Of a DNA stretch of 64,000 bases, positions 51,759 to 61,919 are shown in pieces. The notes beneath the pieces are model-generated. The model saw nothing but the letters and a program-made list of their open reading frames with translations. It was not told the DNA's origin and made no database searches. Source of the stretch: Rathayibacter tritici (GTDB lineage: Bacteria; Actinomycetota; Actinomycetes; Actinomycetales; Microbacteriaceae). The translations under genes were made by a program, and so were the position numbers. The stretch lies in assembly GCF_002932875.1 (NCBI RefSeq), contig NZ_PSWS01000058.1, positions 1 through 64,000 of the forward strand, given 5' to 3'. The first letter of the stretch is position 1; the number at the start of each line of letters is the position of its first letter.

Positions 51759-52028
51759 TCAGCCCCAGTCGTCGTCCTCGCCCTCGACCCGGCCCTGCGG
51801 CTGCGTGATGGAGGCCGCGTCCTCGTCGGGGCGGTAGCTGATTGTTGTGCCGTCGTCGAGTTCGAGGACGGGCTTGCCCTCGAGCCAGGTCAGCGTCCAC
51901 CGCCAGTCGGCGGTCGCCGTGCCGATCGCGGCGAGGTCGCGCTCGGCATCGCCGATCGCGGTGACCACGATGTCGGGAAGGGTCTGCGGCGGAGCCTGGC
52001 CCACTACCCAGCGGGTTCCGAGCTGCAT
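51759..52028 (-). CDS. small conserved hypothetical protein
   Basis: This 89-residue protein begins MQLGTRWVVGQAPPQTLPDIVVTAI and has WRWTLTWLEGKPVLELDDGTTISY, ending in an acidic tail. Similar proteins sit next to valS in other Microbacteriaceae, as far as I recall. It is probably soluble. The ATG has a GAGAGGA ribosome binding site, 61 bases after the valS stop, so it can be cotranscribed. Confidence 0.75.
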   Translation of the reverse strand: MQLGTRWVVGQAPPQTLPDIVVTAIGDAERDLAAIGTATADWRWTLTWLEGKPVLELDDGTTISYRPDEDAASITQPQGRVEGEDDDWG

Positions 52029-52089
52029 GCGAGGGTCCTCTCGTCGGTAAGGAGGGAGGCGGGACGGTCCCGCCTCTCGGGGAAGAGCG

Positions 52090-54645
52090 CTACGCCTCGG
52101 TCTCGAGCTCGATGCTCACCGCGAGCGCGTCGCCCTCCGCGAAATCGAGCGCCGCAATCCGTCCCACTGCCGCGAGATCGCCGGCCGCGAGGCGCAGCGA
52201 CGCGACGAGATCGGCCGGAGCCGTGACCATCGCCGAGCGGGCCGGTGTCTTCTGCGAGGCCTTCGCGTCGGTCTTCGCGCGGCGGATCGCCGTGAGCACC
52301 GAACTCGCGGCGGCCAGCACGGCGGGGTCGCCGCCCAGGCCCTCGACGGTCGGCCAGGGGCGCAGATGCACCGAGTCGTCGTGCGACCACGACCAGGTCT
52401 GCTCCGTCGCGAACGGCAGGAACGGTGCGAACAGGCGCTGCAGCACGTCGAGCGACCGGTGCAGGGCGGCCGCCGCGGACGCGCCGTCCTCGCTGTAGGC
52501 GCGCTCCTTCACCAGCTCCAGGTAGTCGTCACAGAACGTCCAGAAGAACGCCTCCGTCGTCTCGAGGGCGCGGGCATGGTCGTAGTTCTCCAGTGCCGTC
52601 GTCGCGTCGGCGATCACGGTGTCGAGGGTGGCGAGCATGCTGAGATCCAGCGGATCCGTGACCCCGGCGCCCTCGGCCTGCGGGAAGCCGTGGATGAACT
52701 TCGCCGCGTTGAGGATCTTGATCGCCAGACGGCGGCCGATCTTGATCTGCGTCGGATTCTGCGGATCGAAGGCCGCGTCGGTGCCCAGCCGCGAGGAGGC
52801 GGCCCAGTAGCGCACCGCGTCCGAACCGTGCTGCTCCAGCATCGCGGCCGGAGTGACCACGTTCCCCTTCGACTTCGACATCTTCTTGCGGTCGGGGTCG
52901 ACGATAAAGCCCGAAACGGTGGCATTCCGCCAGGGTGCACGGCCGTCCTCGAGCTGGGAGCGCAGGAGGGTCGAGAAAAGCCAGGTGCGGATGATGTCCT
53001 GGCCCTGGGGCCGCAGATCGTAGGGGGCCACGAGCTGCCAGAGGTCGTCGTCGCGCTCCCAGCCGCCCGCGAGCTGCGGGGTCAGCGAGGAGGTCGCCCA
53101 AGTGTCCATCACGTCGAGCTCGCCCTGGAAGCCGCCCGCGACTCCGCGCTGGTCCTCGGAGTAGCCGGGGGCGGGGTCGCTGGACGGATCCACGGGCAGG
53201 GCCGCCTCCTCGGGCACGATCGGCGAGTCGAAGACAGGGTTGCCGTCGCCGTCGAGCGGATACCAGACCGGGATCGGTACGCCGAAGAAGCGCTGGCGCG
53301 AGATCAGCCAGTCGCCCGAGAGGCCGTTCACCCAGTTCTCGTAGCGGACACGCATGAACTCGGGGACGAAGCGCACCTCGCGGCCGAGCTCCAGCAGGCG
53401 CTCCTTGAGCGACGCGTCGCGAGCACCGTTGCTGATGTACCACTGGCGGGTCGAGACGATCTCGAGCGGCTTGTCGCCCTTCTCGAAGAACTTGACCTGG
53501 TGCGTGATCGGCCGGGGGTCGCCGATCATCTCCCCGGACTCCTTCAGCAGCGCCACGACAGCCTGCTTGGCCGAGAAGACGGTCTTGCCGGCGAGCTGCT
53601 GGTAGGCGGACCGACCGGTGTCGCTCGTGATCGCGGCAGGCGCCTCCGAGACGAGGCGGCCGTCGAAACCGATGATCGCGCGGTTGGGCAGGTCGAGTTC
53701 GCGCCACCAGACCACGTCGGTGATGTCGCCGAAGGTGCAGATCATCGCGATGCCCGAGCCCTTGTCCTTCTGCGCGAGGTGGTGCGCGAGCACTGGGACC
53801 TCCACGTCGAAGAGCGGCGTGCGGACGGTGGTGCCGAACAGCGCCTGGTAGCGCTCGTCGTCGGGATGGGCGACCAGGGCGACACAGGCGGGCAGCAGCT
53901 CCGGGCGGGTCGTTTCGATGACGACGTCCTCGCCGCCCTCGCGGTGGAAGCCCAGCCGGTGGTAGGCGCCGGGCTGGTCCTTGTCCTCGAGCTCGGCCTG
54001 CGCAACCGCGGTGCGGAAGGTGATGTCCCAGAGCGTCGGGGCCTGCGCCTGGTAGGCCTCGCCGCGGGCGAGAGTGCGCAGGAAGGCGCGCTGAGACGCG
54101 GCCTGCGACTCGTCGCCGATGGTGCGGTAGCTCTGCGACCAGTCCACCGAGAGCCCGAGCATCCGCCAGACGTCCTCGAACTGCTTCTCGTCCTCCACGG
54201 TGAGGCGCTCGCACAGCTCGATAAAATTGCGACGCGAGATCGGCTTCTGAGCGGCCGCCTTGCTGCTCGCGGTGTCGCCGCCCTCGAACGGAGGCGTAAA
54301 GCCCGGCTCGTACGGGAGCGTCGGGTCGCAGCGCACTCCGTAGTAGTTCTGCACCCGGCGCTCGGTGGGCAGACCGTTGTCGTCCCAGCCCATCGGGTAG
54401 AAGACTTTCTTGCCGCGCATCCGCTGGAACCGAGCCACGACGTCGGTGTGCGTGTAGGAGAAGACGTGCCCGATGTGCAGCGAACCGGACGCGGTGGGCG
54501 GCGGTGTGTCGATCGAGTAGACGTCGTCCCGGGTGAGGCCGGTGCGGTCGAACCGGTAGGTCCCGTCGGTCTGCCAGCGCGGGCCCCAGTAGCCCTCTAA
54601 TCCCTCGAGGGCGGGCTTCGCGGGGAGGCGGTCGGCGAGGGTCAT
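52090..54645 (-). CDS. valS: valine-tRNA ligase
   Basis: ValS charges tRNA(Val). The ATG at 54645 (GGAG ribosome binding site) gives 851 residues. Class I motifs are SGSLHIGH (about 53-60) and KKMSKSKGN (near 587). PMGWDDNGLPTERRVQNYYGVRCDP lies in the catalytic fold, FHREGGEDVVIETTRPEL starts the editing domain, and the C-terminal helical domain has TWSWSHDDS. This shorter form is typical of Actinobacteria and lacks the extended coiled-coil tail of Bacillus ValS. It faces the ileS region, with a TetR gene between. Confidence 0.95.
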   Translation of the reverse strand: MTLADRLPAKPALEGLEGYWGPRWQTDGTYRFDRTGLTRDDVYSIDTPPPTASGSLHIGHVFSYTHTDVVARFQRMRGKKVFYPMGWDDNGLPTERRVQNYYGVRCDPTLPYEPGFTPPFEGGDTASSKAAAQKPISRRNFIELCERLTVEDEKQFEDVWRMLGLSVDWSQSYRTIGDESQAASQRAFLRTLARGEAYQAQAPTLWDITFRTAVAQAELEDKDQPGAYHRLGFHREGGEDVVIETTRPELLPACVALVAHPDDERYQALFGTTVRTPLFDVEVPVLAHHLAQKDKGSGIAMICTFGDITDVVWWRELDLPNRAIIGFDGRLVSEAPAAITSDTGRSAYQQLAGKTVFSAKQAVVALLKESGEMIGDPRPITHQVKFFEKGDKPLEIVSTRQWYISNGARDASLKERLLELGREVRFVPEFMRVRYENWVNGLSGDWLISRQRFFGVPIPVWYPLDGDGNPVFDSPIVPEEAALPVDPSSDPAPGYSEDQRGVAGGFQGELDVMDTWATSSLTPQLAGGWERDDDLWQLVAPYDLRPQGQDIIRTWLFSTLLRSQLEDGRAPWRNATVSGFIVDPDRKKMSKSKGNVVTPAAMLEQHGSDAVRYWAASSRLGTDAAFDPQNPTQIKIGRRLAIKILNAAKFIHGFPQAEGAGVTDPLDLSMLATLDTVIADATTALENYDHARALETTEAFFWTFCDDYLELVKERAYSEDGASAAAALHRSLDVLQRLFAPFLPFATEQTWSWSHDDSVHLRPWPTVEGLGGDPAVLAAASSVLTAIRRAKTDAKASQKTPARSAMVTAPADLVASLRLAAGDLAAVGRIAALDFAEGDALAVSIELETEA

Positions 54646-54760
54646 GATGCTCCGGTTCGCTGTGGGCGGCACCGTGTCGGTGGTGATGGTGCCTGGATGG
54701 GGGCTCCGGGGCGGGTCGCCCGTCGGCCGTGCCGATTCTAGCCGAGCGACGGGAGTGGGG

Positions 54761-55366
54761 TCAGCCGAGGACGGGCGCGAAACCGGCGCAGACAGGTGCG
54801 AGCGCCTCATCGAGGTACGGCACGAGCTCGCCGCGGGTCGGCCCGGCCGCGGCCCAGGCCTGCACCGCGGCGACCGCGGCTCCGATACTCGCGTAGGCGA
54901 TGGCCCGGGCCAGGTGGGAGGGCAGCGGATGCGCGCTCCGCTCGTGCACGAAGCGCGCGATCACGGCCGCCTGGCGGGCGAGGCGAGAGAGGGCCGACGC
55001 CTGCAGCTCGTGCACGCTGCCGATCAGCTCCGACTGGGTGAGCACCCACGGCACGCTCGCCGGGCCGAAGCCGGAGCCGATGGCGAGGAGCGCGTCGCGG
55101 AGAGCAGCCATCACTCCGTCCTGGCAGCCGGCCTGAGCCAGGGCCTCGGGAAGCTCGGCCAGCCGGTCGTCGACCAGCACCCAGAACACGTCGCTCTTGG
55201 ACTCGAAGTAGTTGAAGAACGTGTTGCGGGAGACTCCTGCGCGCTGGGCGATCTGCTCGATGGTCGTGCCCGCGTAGCTCCGCTCGACGAACAGGTCCAG
55301 GGCGGCGTCCTCGAGCATCGAGCGCGACGATGCGCGAGGCCGTCCGCGCTGCACTCCTGACACCAT
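54761..55366 (-). CDS. TetR-family transcriptional regulator
   Basis: This 201-residue regulator has an N-terminal helix-turn-helix with FVERSYAGTTIEQIAQRAGVSRNTFFNYFESKSDVF (about 27-62). The C-terminal ligand-binding half is helical and Ala-rich. The ATG at 55366 has a GGAGCAGG ribosome binding site. It lies between valS and ileS; its target is unknown, and the divergent region holds the ileS T-box, so its own operator may overlap the ileS promoter. Confidence 0.9.
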   Translation of the reverse strand: MVSGVQRGRPRASSRSMLEDAALDLFVERSYAGTTIEQIAQRAGVSRNTFFNYFESKSDVFWVLVDDRLAELPEALAQAGCQDGVMAALRDALLAIGSGFGPASVPWVLTQSELIGSVHELQASALSRLARQAAVIARFVHERSAHPLPSHLARAIAYASIGAAVAAVQAWAAAGPTRGELVPYLDEALAPVCAGFAPVLG

Positions 55367-55398
55367 GACCTGCTCCTGCTCCACTTTCCCCGACGCGC

Positions 55399-55404
55399 TA
55401 GGAT
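55399..55404 (+). promoter_or_regulatory. candidate -10 box of the ileS T-box transcript
   Basis: TAGGAT in GCGCTAGGATAGC lies just upstream of the T-box leader and is a plausible -10. The -35 is not clear. Confidence 0.4.
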
Positions 55405-55409
55405 AGCGG

Positions 55410-55650
55410 CGGAAGACGTCGACCCGGCCATCACCGGTGAGTCTCCGGAAGAACGGCATCGGCTCCGGCCGGTGCCCAGTAGACCCGGACGGGTGCGGCC
55501 CGTAACAGCCGATCGAGTGGGAACGCGTCAGTGGACACTCCTCCGGGAGGGTCCGGCCGACCGGTCCAAGCGAGGTGGTACCGCGACCCGGCCCGGGGTC
55601 TGAGATCCGGGCGGGCCGTCCTCGTGCAGACCAGCAGCACTGCCAGGAGA
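55410..55650 (+). promoter_or_regulatory. T-box riboswitch leader of ileS
   Basis: The leader carries the core T-box sequence GAGGTGGTACCGCG (55580-55593), whose TGGT bulge fits the ACCA end of uncharged tRNA-Ile. Upstream, the stem around CCGGCCATCACCGGTGAG (near 55426-55443) has ATC as probable Ile specifier. Downstream GC-rich arms and the absence of a U-run suggest translational control of the ribosome binding site (AGGAG at 55644-55648), as in other actinobacterial ileS T-boxes. Start and end are approximate. Confidence 0.92.
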
Positions 55651-55656
55651 CCGCAC

Positions 55657-58600
55657 GTGACCTACCCTCTGACCCCGCCCACCCCGCACGGAGCCGAGCC
55701 CGCCGAGGACTCCGCGTTCGGACGGGGGGTGACCCCGTCGCCGCGTTTCCCCGAGATCGAGGAGCGCGTGCTGGCCTACTGGAAGGCGGACGACACCTTC
55801 CAGGAGTCGATCCGCCAGCGTGAGGGCGCACCGGAATGGGTGTTCTACGACGGCCCCCCGTTCGCCAACGGCCTGCCGCACTACGGGCACCTGCTCACCG
55901 GCTACGCCAAGGACGTCTTCCCCCGCTTCGAGACGATGCGCGGGAAGCAGGTGCACCGCCGCTTCGGCTGGGACACGCACGGACTGCCCGCCGAGCTCGA
56001 GGCGGAGCGCCAGCTCGGCATCACCGATAAGTCGCAGATCGAGGAGATGGGCGTCGCGGCCTTCAACGCCGCCGCGAAGGAGTCGGTGCTGCGCTACACG
56101 GGGGAGTGGCAGGAGTACGTCACCCGCCAGGCGCGCTGGGTCGACTTCGATGACGACTACAAAACGCTGGATCCCTCCTTCATGGAGTCCGTGATCTGGG
56201 CGTTCAAGCAGCTGTACGACAAGGGCCTCGCCTACGAGGGCCACCGCGTGCTGCCGTACTGCTGGCGCGACCAGACTCCGCTCTCGAACCACGAGCTGCG
56301 GATGGACGACGACGTCTACGCGATGCGCCAGGACCAGACGGTCACCGTCACCTTCCCGCTGGTGGGCGAGACGGCGGAGGCGCTGCAGCTGACGGCGGTC
56401 CGCGCGCTCGCCTGGACGACGACGCCGTGGACACTGCCGACGAACCTCGCGCTCGCCGTGGGGCCGGACATCGAGTACGCCGTCGTTCCCGCCGGCCCGA
56501 ACGGCGCTGCCGACGGCAAGGGTGAGCCGGAGGAGCGCGAGCTGTCGGCCGAGTACCTCCTCGCCATCGACCAGGTCGGCGCCTACGCGAAAGACCTCGG
56601 CTATCCCGATGCGGAGTCGGCCCTGGCCGCCGTCTCGCGCACGCACCGCGGCGCGGAGTTGGAGGGGATCAGCTACGACCGCCTCTGGGACCACTACGCC
56701 GACACCCGGGCCTGGGGCACGCAGAACGCGTGGCGCATCCTCGTCGCCGACTACGTGACCACCAGCGAGGGCACCGGCATCGTGCACCAGGCGCCCGCCT
56801 ACGGCGAAGAGGACCAGAAGGTCTGTGAGGCGGCGGGCATCCCCGTCATCATCTCGGTGGACGACGGCGGCCGCTTTCTGCCGCAGATCAGCGAGGTCGC
56901 CGGCTTGCAGGTCTTCGACGCGAACAAGCCGCTCACGCAGCTGCTCCGTGCCGAGCACCGCCTGCTCCGCCAGGCGAGGTATGAGCACTCGTACCCGCAT
57001 TGCTGGCGCTGCCGCAACCCGCTGATCTACAAGGCGGTCTCGAGCTGGTTCGTGCGCGTCACCGCGCTTCGCGACCGGATGGAAGAGCTCAACCAGGAGA
57101 TCACCTGGGTGCCCGAGAACGTCAAGGACGGGCAATTCGGCAAGTGGCTGTCGGGGGCTCGCGACTGGTCGATCAGCCGCAATCGCTACTTCGGCTCACC
57201 GATCCCGGTCTGGAAGAGCGACGACCCCGAGTACCCGCGTATCGACGTCTACGGCTCCCTCGACGAGCTCGAGCGCGACTTCGGCGTGCGGCCAGAGGAC
57301 CTGCACCGCCCGTACATCGACGACCTCACCCGCCCGAACCCCGACGACCCCACCGGCCGCTCGACGATGCGGCGCATCAGCGATGTGCTCGACGTCTGGT
57401 TCGACTCCGGATCGATGCCCTTCGCCCAGGTGCACTACCCGTTCGAGAACGCCGACTGGTTCGACACTCACAACCCGGCGGACTTCATCGTCGAGTACAT
57501 CGGGCAGACCCGCGGCTGGTTCTACACGCTGCACGTGCTCTCCACCGCGCTCTTCGACCGACCGGCGTTCCGCAACGTGGTGAGCCACGGCATCGTGCTG
57601 GGCAATGACGGGCAGAAGATGTCGAAATCGCTGCGCAACTACCCCGACGTGGCGGAGGTCTTCGACCGAGACGGTTCGGACGCGATGCGCTGGTTCCTGA
57701 TGTCGAGCCCGGTGCTGCGCGGCGGCAACCTCGTCGTCACCGAGGAGGGCATCCGCGAGGGCGTCCGCCAGGTGCTCCTGCCGCTGTGGAGCACCTGGTA
57801 CTTCTTCTCCCTCTACGCCAACGCCTCGGCGGGAGGCGGCTACGAGGCGACCAGGCGCACCGACTCCGACGACGTGCTCGACCGCTACCTGCTGGCCAAG
57901 ACTCGCGACCTCGTCGCGACCGTCACCGGCCACCTCGAGGCCCTCGACTCGACGCTCGCGGCCGCCGCACTGCGGGACTTCGCGGACGTCCTCACCAACT
58001 GGTACGTCCGGCGGTCCCGCGACCGCTTCTGGCGGGGAGTCGACGAGGAGGGACACGGGTCCGCGGCATTCGACACCCTCTTCACCGTCCTCGAGACCGT
58101 GTGCCGGGTGGCCGCGCCACTGCTCCCGCTCGTGAGCGAGCAGATCTGGCAGGGCCTCACCGGCGGCCGTAGCGTCCATCTGGCCGACTGGCCGGAGGCG
58201 GACGAGTTCCCCGCCGACGAGGTGCTCGTGCATGGGATGGACGCGGTGCGCGCGATCTCGTCGACCGCTCTCTCGCTGCGCAAGCAGGCCGGGCTCCGCG
58301 TCCGCCTACCGCTCGCGCGCCTGAGCGTCGTGATCGCGGACGCCGAGGAGCTCGCGCCCTTCGAGGCAATCCTCCGTGACGAGTTGAACGTGAAAGAGGT
58401 GTCGCTGGTGCCGCTCGTCGGCTCCAGCGCGGCCGACTACGGAGTCACCTCTCGGCTCGCGGTGAATGCGCGCGCCGCCGGTCCGCGCCTCGGCAAGGGC
58501 GTGCAGAGCGTGATCAGGGCCGCGAAGGCCGGCGATTGGAGCGAGACGGACGGCGTCGTCACCGCCGGTGGCGTCGAGCTGGTCCAGGGCGAGTACGAGC

Positions 58601-58986
58601 TCACGCTCGAGGTCGGCGGCTCGGCCGGCGATGATCGCGCCATCGCCCTGCTCCCGCGCGGCGGCTTCGTGCTGCTCGACACCGCGACCACGCCCGAGCT
58701 CGAGGCGGAGGGGCTCGCGCGCGACCTCATCCGCGCGGTGCAGGACGCCCGCAAGGCGGCCGGCCTCGAGGTCAGCGACCGGATCGTGTTGGACGTCGTG
58801 CTCGACGAGCCGAGCCTGCGGGCGCTCGAACCGCACGCGCTGTGGATCGCGGAGGAGACGCTCGCGACCGGCTGCGCGTTCACTCCGCTCACCACGGCGC
58901 TGGAGGGCGGCGAGGGCGCGATCGCGTTCGGCCCCGCCGGCACCGCCATCATCCGCGTCGAGAAGGTCGAGGCCGCCGATGTCTGA
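55657..58986 (+). CDS. ileS: isoleucine-tRNA ligase, type 2 (eukaryotic-like)
   Basis: IleS charges tRNA(Ile) and edits valine. The GTG at 55657 follows CCAGGAGA and lies beyond the T-box. It has 1109 residues. The HIGH equivalent is HYGH (75-78, in [12 protein letters not shown]), and KMSKS is near residue 654. [19 protein letters not shown] and the long C-terminal region mark the type 2 class, which is naturally less sensitive to mupirocin in family members. The CP1 editing region includes [19 protein letters not shown]. It overlaps folC by eight bases. Confidence 0.96.
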   Translation: MTYPLTPPTPHGAEPAEDSAFGRGVTPSPRFPEIEERVLAYWKADDTFQESIRQREGAPEWVFYDGPPFANGLPHYGHLLTGYAKDVFPRFETMRGKQVHRRFGWDTHGLPAELEAERQLGITDKSQIEEMGVAAFNAAAKESVLRYTGEWQEYVTRQARWVDFDDDYKTLDPSFMESVIWAFKQLYDKGLAYEGHRVLPYCWRDQTPLSNHELRMDDDVYAMRQDQTVTVTFPLVGETAEALQLTAVRALAWTTTPWTLPTNLALAVGPDIEYAVVPAGPNGAADGKGEPEERELSAEYLLAIDQVGAYAKDLGYPDAESALAAVSRTHRGAELEGISYDRLWDHYADTRAWGTQNAWRILVADYVTTSEGTGIVHQAPAYGEEDQKVCEAAGIPVIISVDDGGRFLPQISEVAGLQVFDANKPLTQLLRAEHRLLRQARYEHSYPHCWRCRNPLIYKAVSSWFVRVTALRDRMEELNQEITWVPENVKDGQFGKWLSGARDWSISRNRYFGSPIPVWKSDDPEYPRIDVYGSLDELERDFGVRPEDLHRPYIDDLTRPNPDDPTGRSTMRRISDVLDVWFDSGSMPFAQVHYPFENADWFDTHNPADFIVEYIGQTRGWFYTLHVLSTALFDRPAFRNVVSHGIVLGNDGQKMSKSLRNYPDVAEVFDRDGSDAMRWFLMSSPVLRGGNLVVTEEGIREGVRQVLLPLWSTWYFFSLYANASAGGGYEATRRTDSDDVLDRYLLAKTRDLVATVTGHLEALDSTLAAAALRDFADVLTNWYVRRSRDRFWRGVDEEGHGSAAFDTLFTVLETVCRVAAPLLPLVSEQIWQGLTGGRSVHLADWPEADEFPADEVLVHGMDAVRAISSTALSLRKQAGLRVRLPLARLSVVIADAEELAPFEAILRDELNVKEVSLVPLVGSSAADYGVTSRLAVNARAAGPRLGKGVQSVIRAAKAGDWSETDGVVTAGGVELVQGEYELTLEVGGSAGDDRAIALLPRGGFVLLDTATTPELEAEGLARDLIRAVQDARKAAGLEVSDRIVLDVVLDEPSLRALEPHALWIAEETLATGCAFTPLTTALEGGEGAIAFGPAGTAIIRVEKVEAADV

Positions 58987-60352
58987 TCCGCTCGAGACCG
59001 ACGACGGCGATCGCGCAGCCGCCGACGCCGTCTACGCGGCGCTCCTCGAGCGCCTGGGCGAGGCGAGCATCCGGCCGCGCCTCGCGCCGACCCGCCGCGC
59101 CGTCGAGATCCTCGGTGACCCGCAACGGGCCTACCCGGTCATCCAGATCGCGGGCACCAACGGCAAGACCTCGACCAGCCGGATGATCGAGAGCCTCCTG
59201 CGCGCCCACGGGCTGCGGGTGGGGCTGTTCACCAGTCCGCACCTCGAGCGCTTCAACGAGCGGATCGTGATCGACGGCGAGCCGATCTCTGACCGCCGGC
59301 TCGCCGACAACTGGCAGGACGTCGAGCCGTACCTGCGGATGACCGATGCCGAGCTCGCCGAGCAGGGCGAGGCGCCGCTGTCGTTCTTCGAGGCGATCAC
59401 CGTCCTGGCCTACGCCGCCTTCGCCGACACCCCGGTGGACGTCGCCGTGGTCGAGGTGGGCATGGGCGGCGAGTGGGATTCGACGACCGTCGCCGACGCG
59501 CAGGTCGCCGTCTTCACGCCGATAGCCCTCGACCACATGGAGCGCCTCGGCTCGAGCATAGAGGAGATCGCACGGACGAAGTCGGGCATCGTGAAGCCGC
59601 TGGCGTCCGTGGTCTCGGCGAAGCAGGTCCCGGAGGCGGAGGCGGTGCTGCGGCAGGCGGCCGAGGCCACCGAATCCTCGATCGTCGTCGAGGGGGCGGA
59701 TTTCGACGTCGACTCGACGACCGTCGCGGTCGGCGGGCAGGTCGTCACCGTTCGCGGACTGGTCAGCACCTACGAGCAGCTCCTGCTGCCGATCTTCGGC
59801 GACCACCAGGCCGAGAACGCGGCCGTCGCCGTCGCCGCCGTCGAGACCTTCCTCGGCGGCGGCACACAAGAACTCACCGGCGACGTCCTCGACGAGGGCT
59901 TCGCCGCCGCGACCTCTCCGGGCCGCCTTCAGCTCGTCGGCCTCGCACCGCGCACGATCGTGGACGCCGCTCACAATCCGCATGGCGCGGCATCGCTCGC
60001 CGCCGCGCTCGGCCGCTACTTCGACTTCGACCGCGTCACCGCCGTCCTCGGCGTCCTCGCCGAGAAGGACGCCGAGGGGATCCTCCGGGAGCTGCGACCG
60101 GTCGTGGACGAGCTGATCGTGACGACCGCACCGAGTGGGCGCGCGATGCCCGCCGACCAGCTCGCGGCCCTGGCCCGGACGGTGTTCCCGGAGGAGGCGG
60201 TCCGCGTCGCGGACGATCCGTTGGGCGCGCTCACCGCCGGTCGCGTCCTCGCGGCGCGCACCGAGAAGGGCGCGCTCCTGGTCACCGGCTCGATCACTCT
60301 CGTCGGTCGCACAATCACCGCCGCGCGCGACGAGAACTGGCTCGGCTCGTGA
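58979..60352 (+). CDS. folC: bifunctional folylpolyglutamate/dihydrofolate synthase
   Basis: FolC adds glutamate to dihydropteroate and folates. The ATG at 58979 overlaps the ileS stop by eight bases and gives 457 residues. The P-loop is [14 protein letters not shown], followed by [12 protein letters not shown] and [13 protein letters not shown] (metal-binding). The Mur-ligase-like C-domain has [16 protein letters not shown] and [14 protein letters not shown]. It overlaps the DUF4233 gene by four bases (GTGA). This order is conserved in Actinobacteria. Confidence 0.95.
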   Translation: MSDPLETDDGDRAAADAVYAALLERLGEASIRPRLAPTRRAVEILGDPQRAYPVIQIAGTNGKTSTSRMIESLLRAHGLRVGLFTSPHLERFNERIVIDGEPISDRRLADNWQDVEPYLRMTDAELAEQGEAPLSFFEAITVLAYAAFADTPVDVAVVEVGMGGEWDSTTVADAQVAVFTPIALDHMERLGSSIEEIARTKSGIVKPLASVVSAKQVPEAEAVLRQAAEATESSIVVEGADFDVDSTTVAVGGQVVTVRGLVSTYEQLLLPIFGDHQAENAAVAVAAVETFLGGGTQELTGDVLDEGFAAATSPGRLQLVGLAPRTIVDAAHNPHGAASLAAALGRYFDFDRVTAVLGVLAEKDAEGILRELRPVVDELIVTTAPSGRAMPADQLAALARTVFPEEAVRVADDPLGALTAGRVLAARTEKGALLVTGSITLVGRTITAARDENWLGS

Positions 60353-60765
60353 GGGCCGGTCGGCCCCGCCGCACCCGGACGGTCCGCGAGAGCCTCGGCT
60401 CGATCATCCTCGGCTTCGAGGCGGTCATCGTCTTCCTCGCCACGCTCGTCGCCTTCGGGCTGAAGGCCGCCGATCCCGTCGTCGTGCTGGTCGGCGGAGC
60501 GGTGGTCTGCCTCGCTCTCGTCGCGACGCTGGGTCTGCTGAACCGCCCGGTCGGCTTCCGCATCGGCTGGCTGCTGCAGTTCGTTATCGTGGCCTCGGGC
60601 CTACTGGTCCCGATCATGTACGTCATCGGCGCCGCGTTCGTGGCGCTGTGGACCTACTGCATGGTCACCGGCACCCGCCTAGACGCTCAGACCCGACACG
60701 ACATCGAGACGGGGAGGGCGGCGGAGCCCACCGACCCCATCGACCCCACCGAAGGAGACCGCTGA
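60349..60765 (+). CDS. DUF4233-domain membrane protein
   Basis: This 138-residue protein has four hydrophobic spans (near 18-40, 43-62, 70-90 and 92-110). ESLGSIILGFEAVIVFLATLVAFGLKA is the DUF4233 hallmark. It sits between folC and ndk in most actinobacteria; function is unknown. The GTG overlaps folC by four bases, and the ndk ATG follows three bases after the stop. Confidence 0.9.
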   Translation: MRAGRPRRTRTVRESLGSIILGFEAVIVFLATLVAFGLKAADPVVVLVGGAVVCLALVATLGLLNRPVGFRIGWLLQFVIVASGLLVPIMYVIGAAFVALWTYCMVTGTRLDAQTRHDIETGRAAEPTDPIDPTEGDR

Positions 60766-60768
60766 ATC

Positions 60769-61185
60769 ATGGCCACCCAGGAGACTCTCGTCCTCGTCAA
60801 GCCCGACGGCGTCGCCCGCAACCTCACTGGCGAGATCCTGCGCCGCATCGAGGCGAAGGGATACTCCCTCGTCGACGTGAAGCTCGTCGAGGCAGACCGT
60901 GCGCTGCTCGCCGCGCACTACGCCGAGCACGAGGGCAAGCCGTTCTACGAGCCCCTCGTCGAGTTCATGGAGAGCGGACCGATCGTCGCCCTCCGCATCG
61001 CCGGTGACCGCGTCATCGAAGGGTTCCGCGCTCTCGCCGGCACCACCGACCCGACCACCGCTGCGCCCGGCACCATCCGCGGTGATCTCGGCCGCGACTG
61101 GGGACTGAAGGTGCAGCAGAACCTCGTGCACGGCTCCGACTCCGAGGAGTCGGCCACGCGCGAGCTCGGCCTCTGGTTCGCCTGA
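60769..61185 (+). CDS. ndk: nucleoside diphosphate kinase
   Basis: Ndk transfers the gamma phosphate between NTPs and NDPs through a phospho-His. The 138 residues include catalytic His121 (QNLVHGSDS), the N-terminal LVLVKPDGVARN and the GTIRGDLGRDWG segment. The ATG has a GAAGGAGA ribosome binding site and lies in the ileS-folC-DUF4233 operon. Confidence 0.96.
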   Translation: MATQETLVLVKPDGVARNLTGEILRRIEAKGYSLVDVKLVEADRALLAAHYAEHEGKPFYEPLVEFMESGPIVALRIAGDRVIEGFRALAGTTDPTTAAPGTIRGDLGRDWGLKVQQNLVHGSDSEESATRELGLWFA

Positions 61186-61249
61186 CCTCAGGTGTGCTCC
61201 ACCCGCGGTGTGCTCGATCCGATCGACCGCCTGCCTCTGACGGGAGTCG

Positions 61250-61867
61250 TCAGAGGTAGGCGAGCACGTCGAGGCGCACCTGCGCGATCACCGCGATCAG
61301 CAGGTAGCAGATCAGCGTGATGAACCCGCTCCAGCCGTAGGCGGCGCCGGCGACTCGGCGCACTCCGGCCGGCACCGGGTACACGCCCTCGCGGAGATTC
61401 CGGAGCGTCACCAGCCAGAAGCCGGGGATGACGACCGCCCAGGTGAGCATGCACCAGGGGCAGAGCGTCCCGAGCGCGAAGATGCTCGTCGCGACGAGCC
61501 AGCCGACGAACACGAGGGCCAGCAGGAACCCGAGGTTGAAGAACGCCCAGAACCAGCGATCGAACCGGGCGCCCGCAAGCAGACCGGCGCCCACCACGAT
61601 CGGCGCAATCCACGTTGCGAGGCCGATGAGCGGGTTCGGGAAGCCGAAGACCGCCCCCTGCGCCGAGGTCAGGTTCGCGCTGCACTGCACCAGCAGGCTG
61701 AAGTCGCAGCCCAGGCTTGCACCGGGGTCCGTGAGCGCCGCGAACTTGTCAAGGGTGAGAGCGAAGGCGGCGGTCCAGCCGATCACGCCCAGGACGATCA
61801 GCAGGACGGCGAAGGTGACGGGGCGCTGCTGGGAGGGGGCGTCGCGCACCCCGAGATCGCTGGACAC
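61250..61867 (-). CDS. vitamin K epoxide reductase family protein
   Basis: This VKOR-type membrane protein, 205 residues, has four or five hydrophobic spans. Cys54 and Cys62 (GCDFSLLVQCSAN) form the shuttle pair, and Cys136-Cys139 (TLCPWCM) the active CxxC. In actinobacteria VKOR re-oxidises a periplasmic-side thioredoxin-like partner for disulfide formation. No thioredoxin domain is fused here. The GTG at 61867 lies only six bases after a CATAAT -10 box, so its mRNA is probably leaderless. Confidence 0.9.
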   Translation of the reverse strand: MSSDLGVRDAPSQQRPVTFAVLLIVLGVIGWTAAFALTLDKFAALTDPGASLGCDFSLLVQCSANLTSAQGAVFGFPNPLIGLATWIAPIVVGAGLLAGARFDRWFWAFFNLGFLLALVFVGWLVATSIFALGTLCPWCMLTWAVVIPGFWLVTLRNLREGVYPVPAGVRRVAGAAYGWSGFITLICYLLIAVIAQVRLDVLAYL

Positions 61868-61873
61868 CGGGGG

Positions 61874-61879
61874 ATTATG
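61874..61879 (-). promoter_or_regulatory. -10 box of a leaderless VKOR transcript
   Basis: CATAAT (in TCATAATCC on the reverse strand) ends six bases before the GTG, so transcription should start at or within one or two bases of the start codon. Confidence 0.6.
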
Positions 61880-61910
61880 ACACGCGTCGGACCAGCGCCT
61901 CTGGGAATGC

Positions 61911-61919
61911 GTGCGATAA
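61911..61919 (+). promoter_or_regulatory. candidate extended -10 promoter of rne
   Basis: TGCGATAAT is an extended -10 (TGN plus GATAAT). Transcription from about 61926 would give an rne leader of about 314 bases; no gene lies in this 372-base interval. Confidence 0.5.

Noticed and set aside
52366-54600. Large forward frame antisense to valS
   Set aside because: ValS motifs are intact on the reverse strand; the forward product shows no domain.
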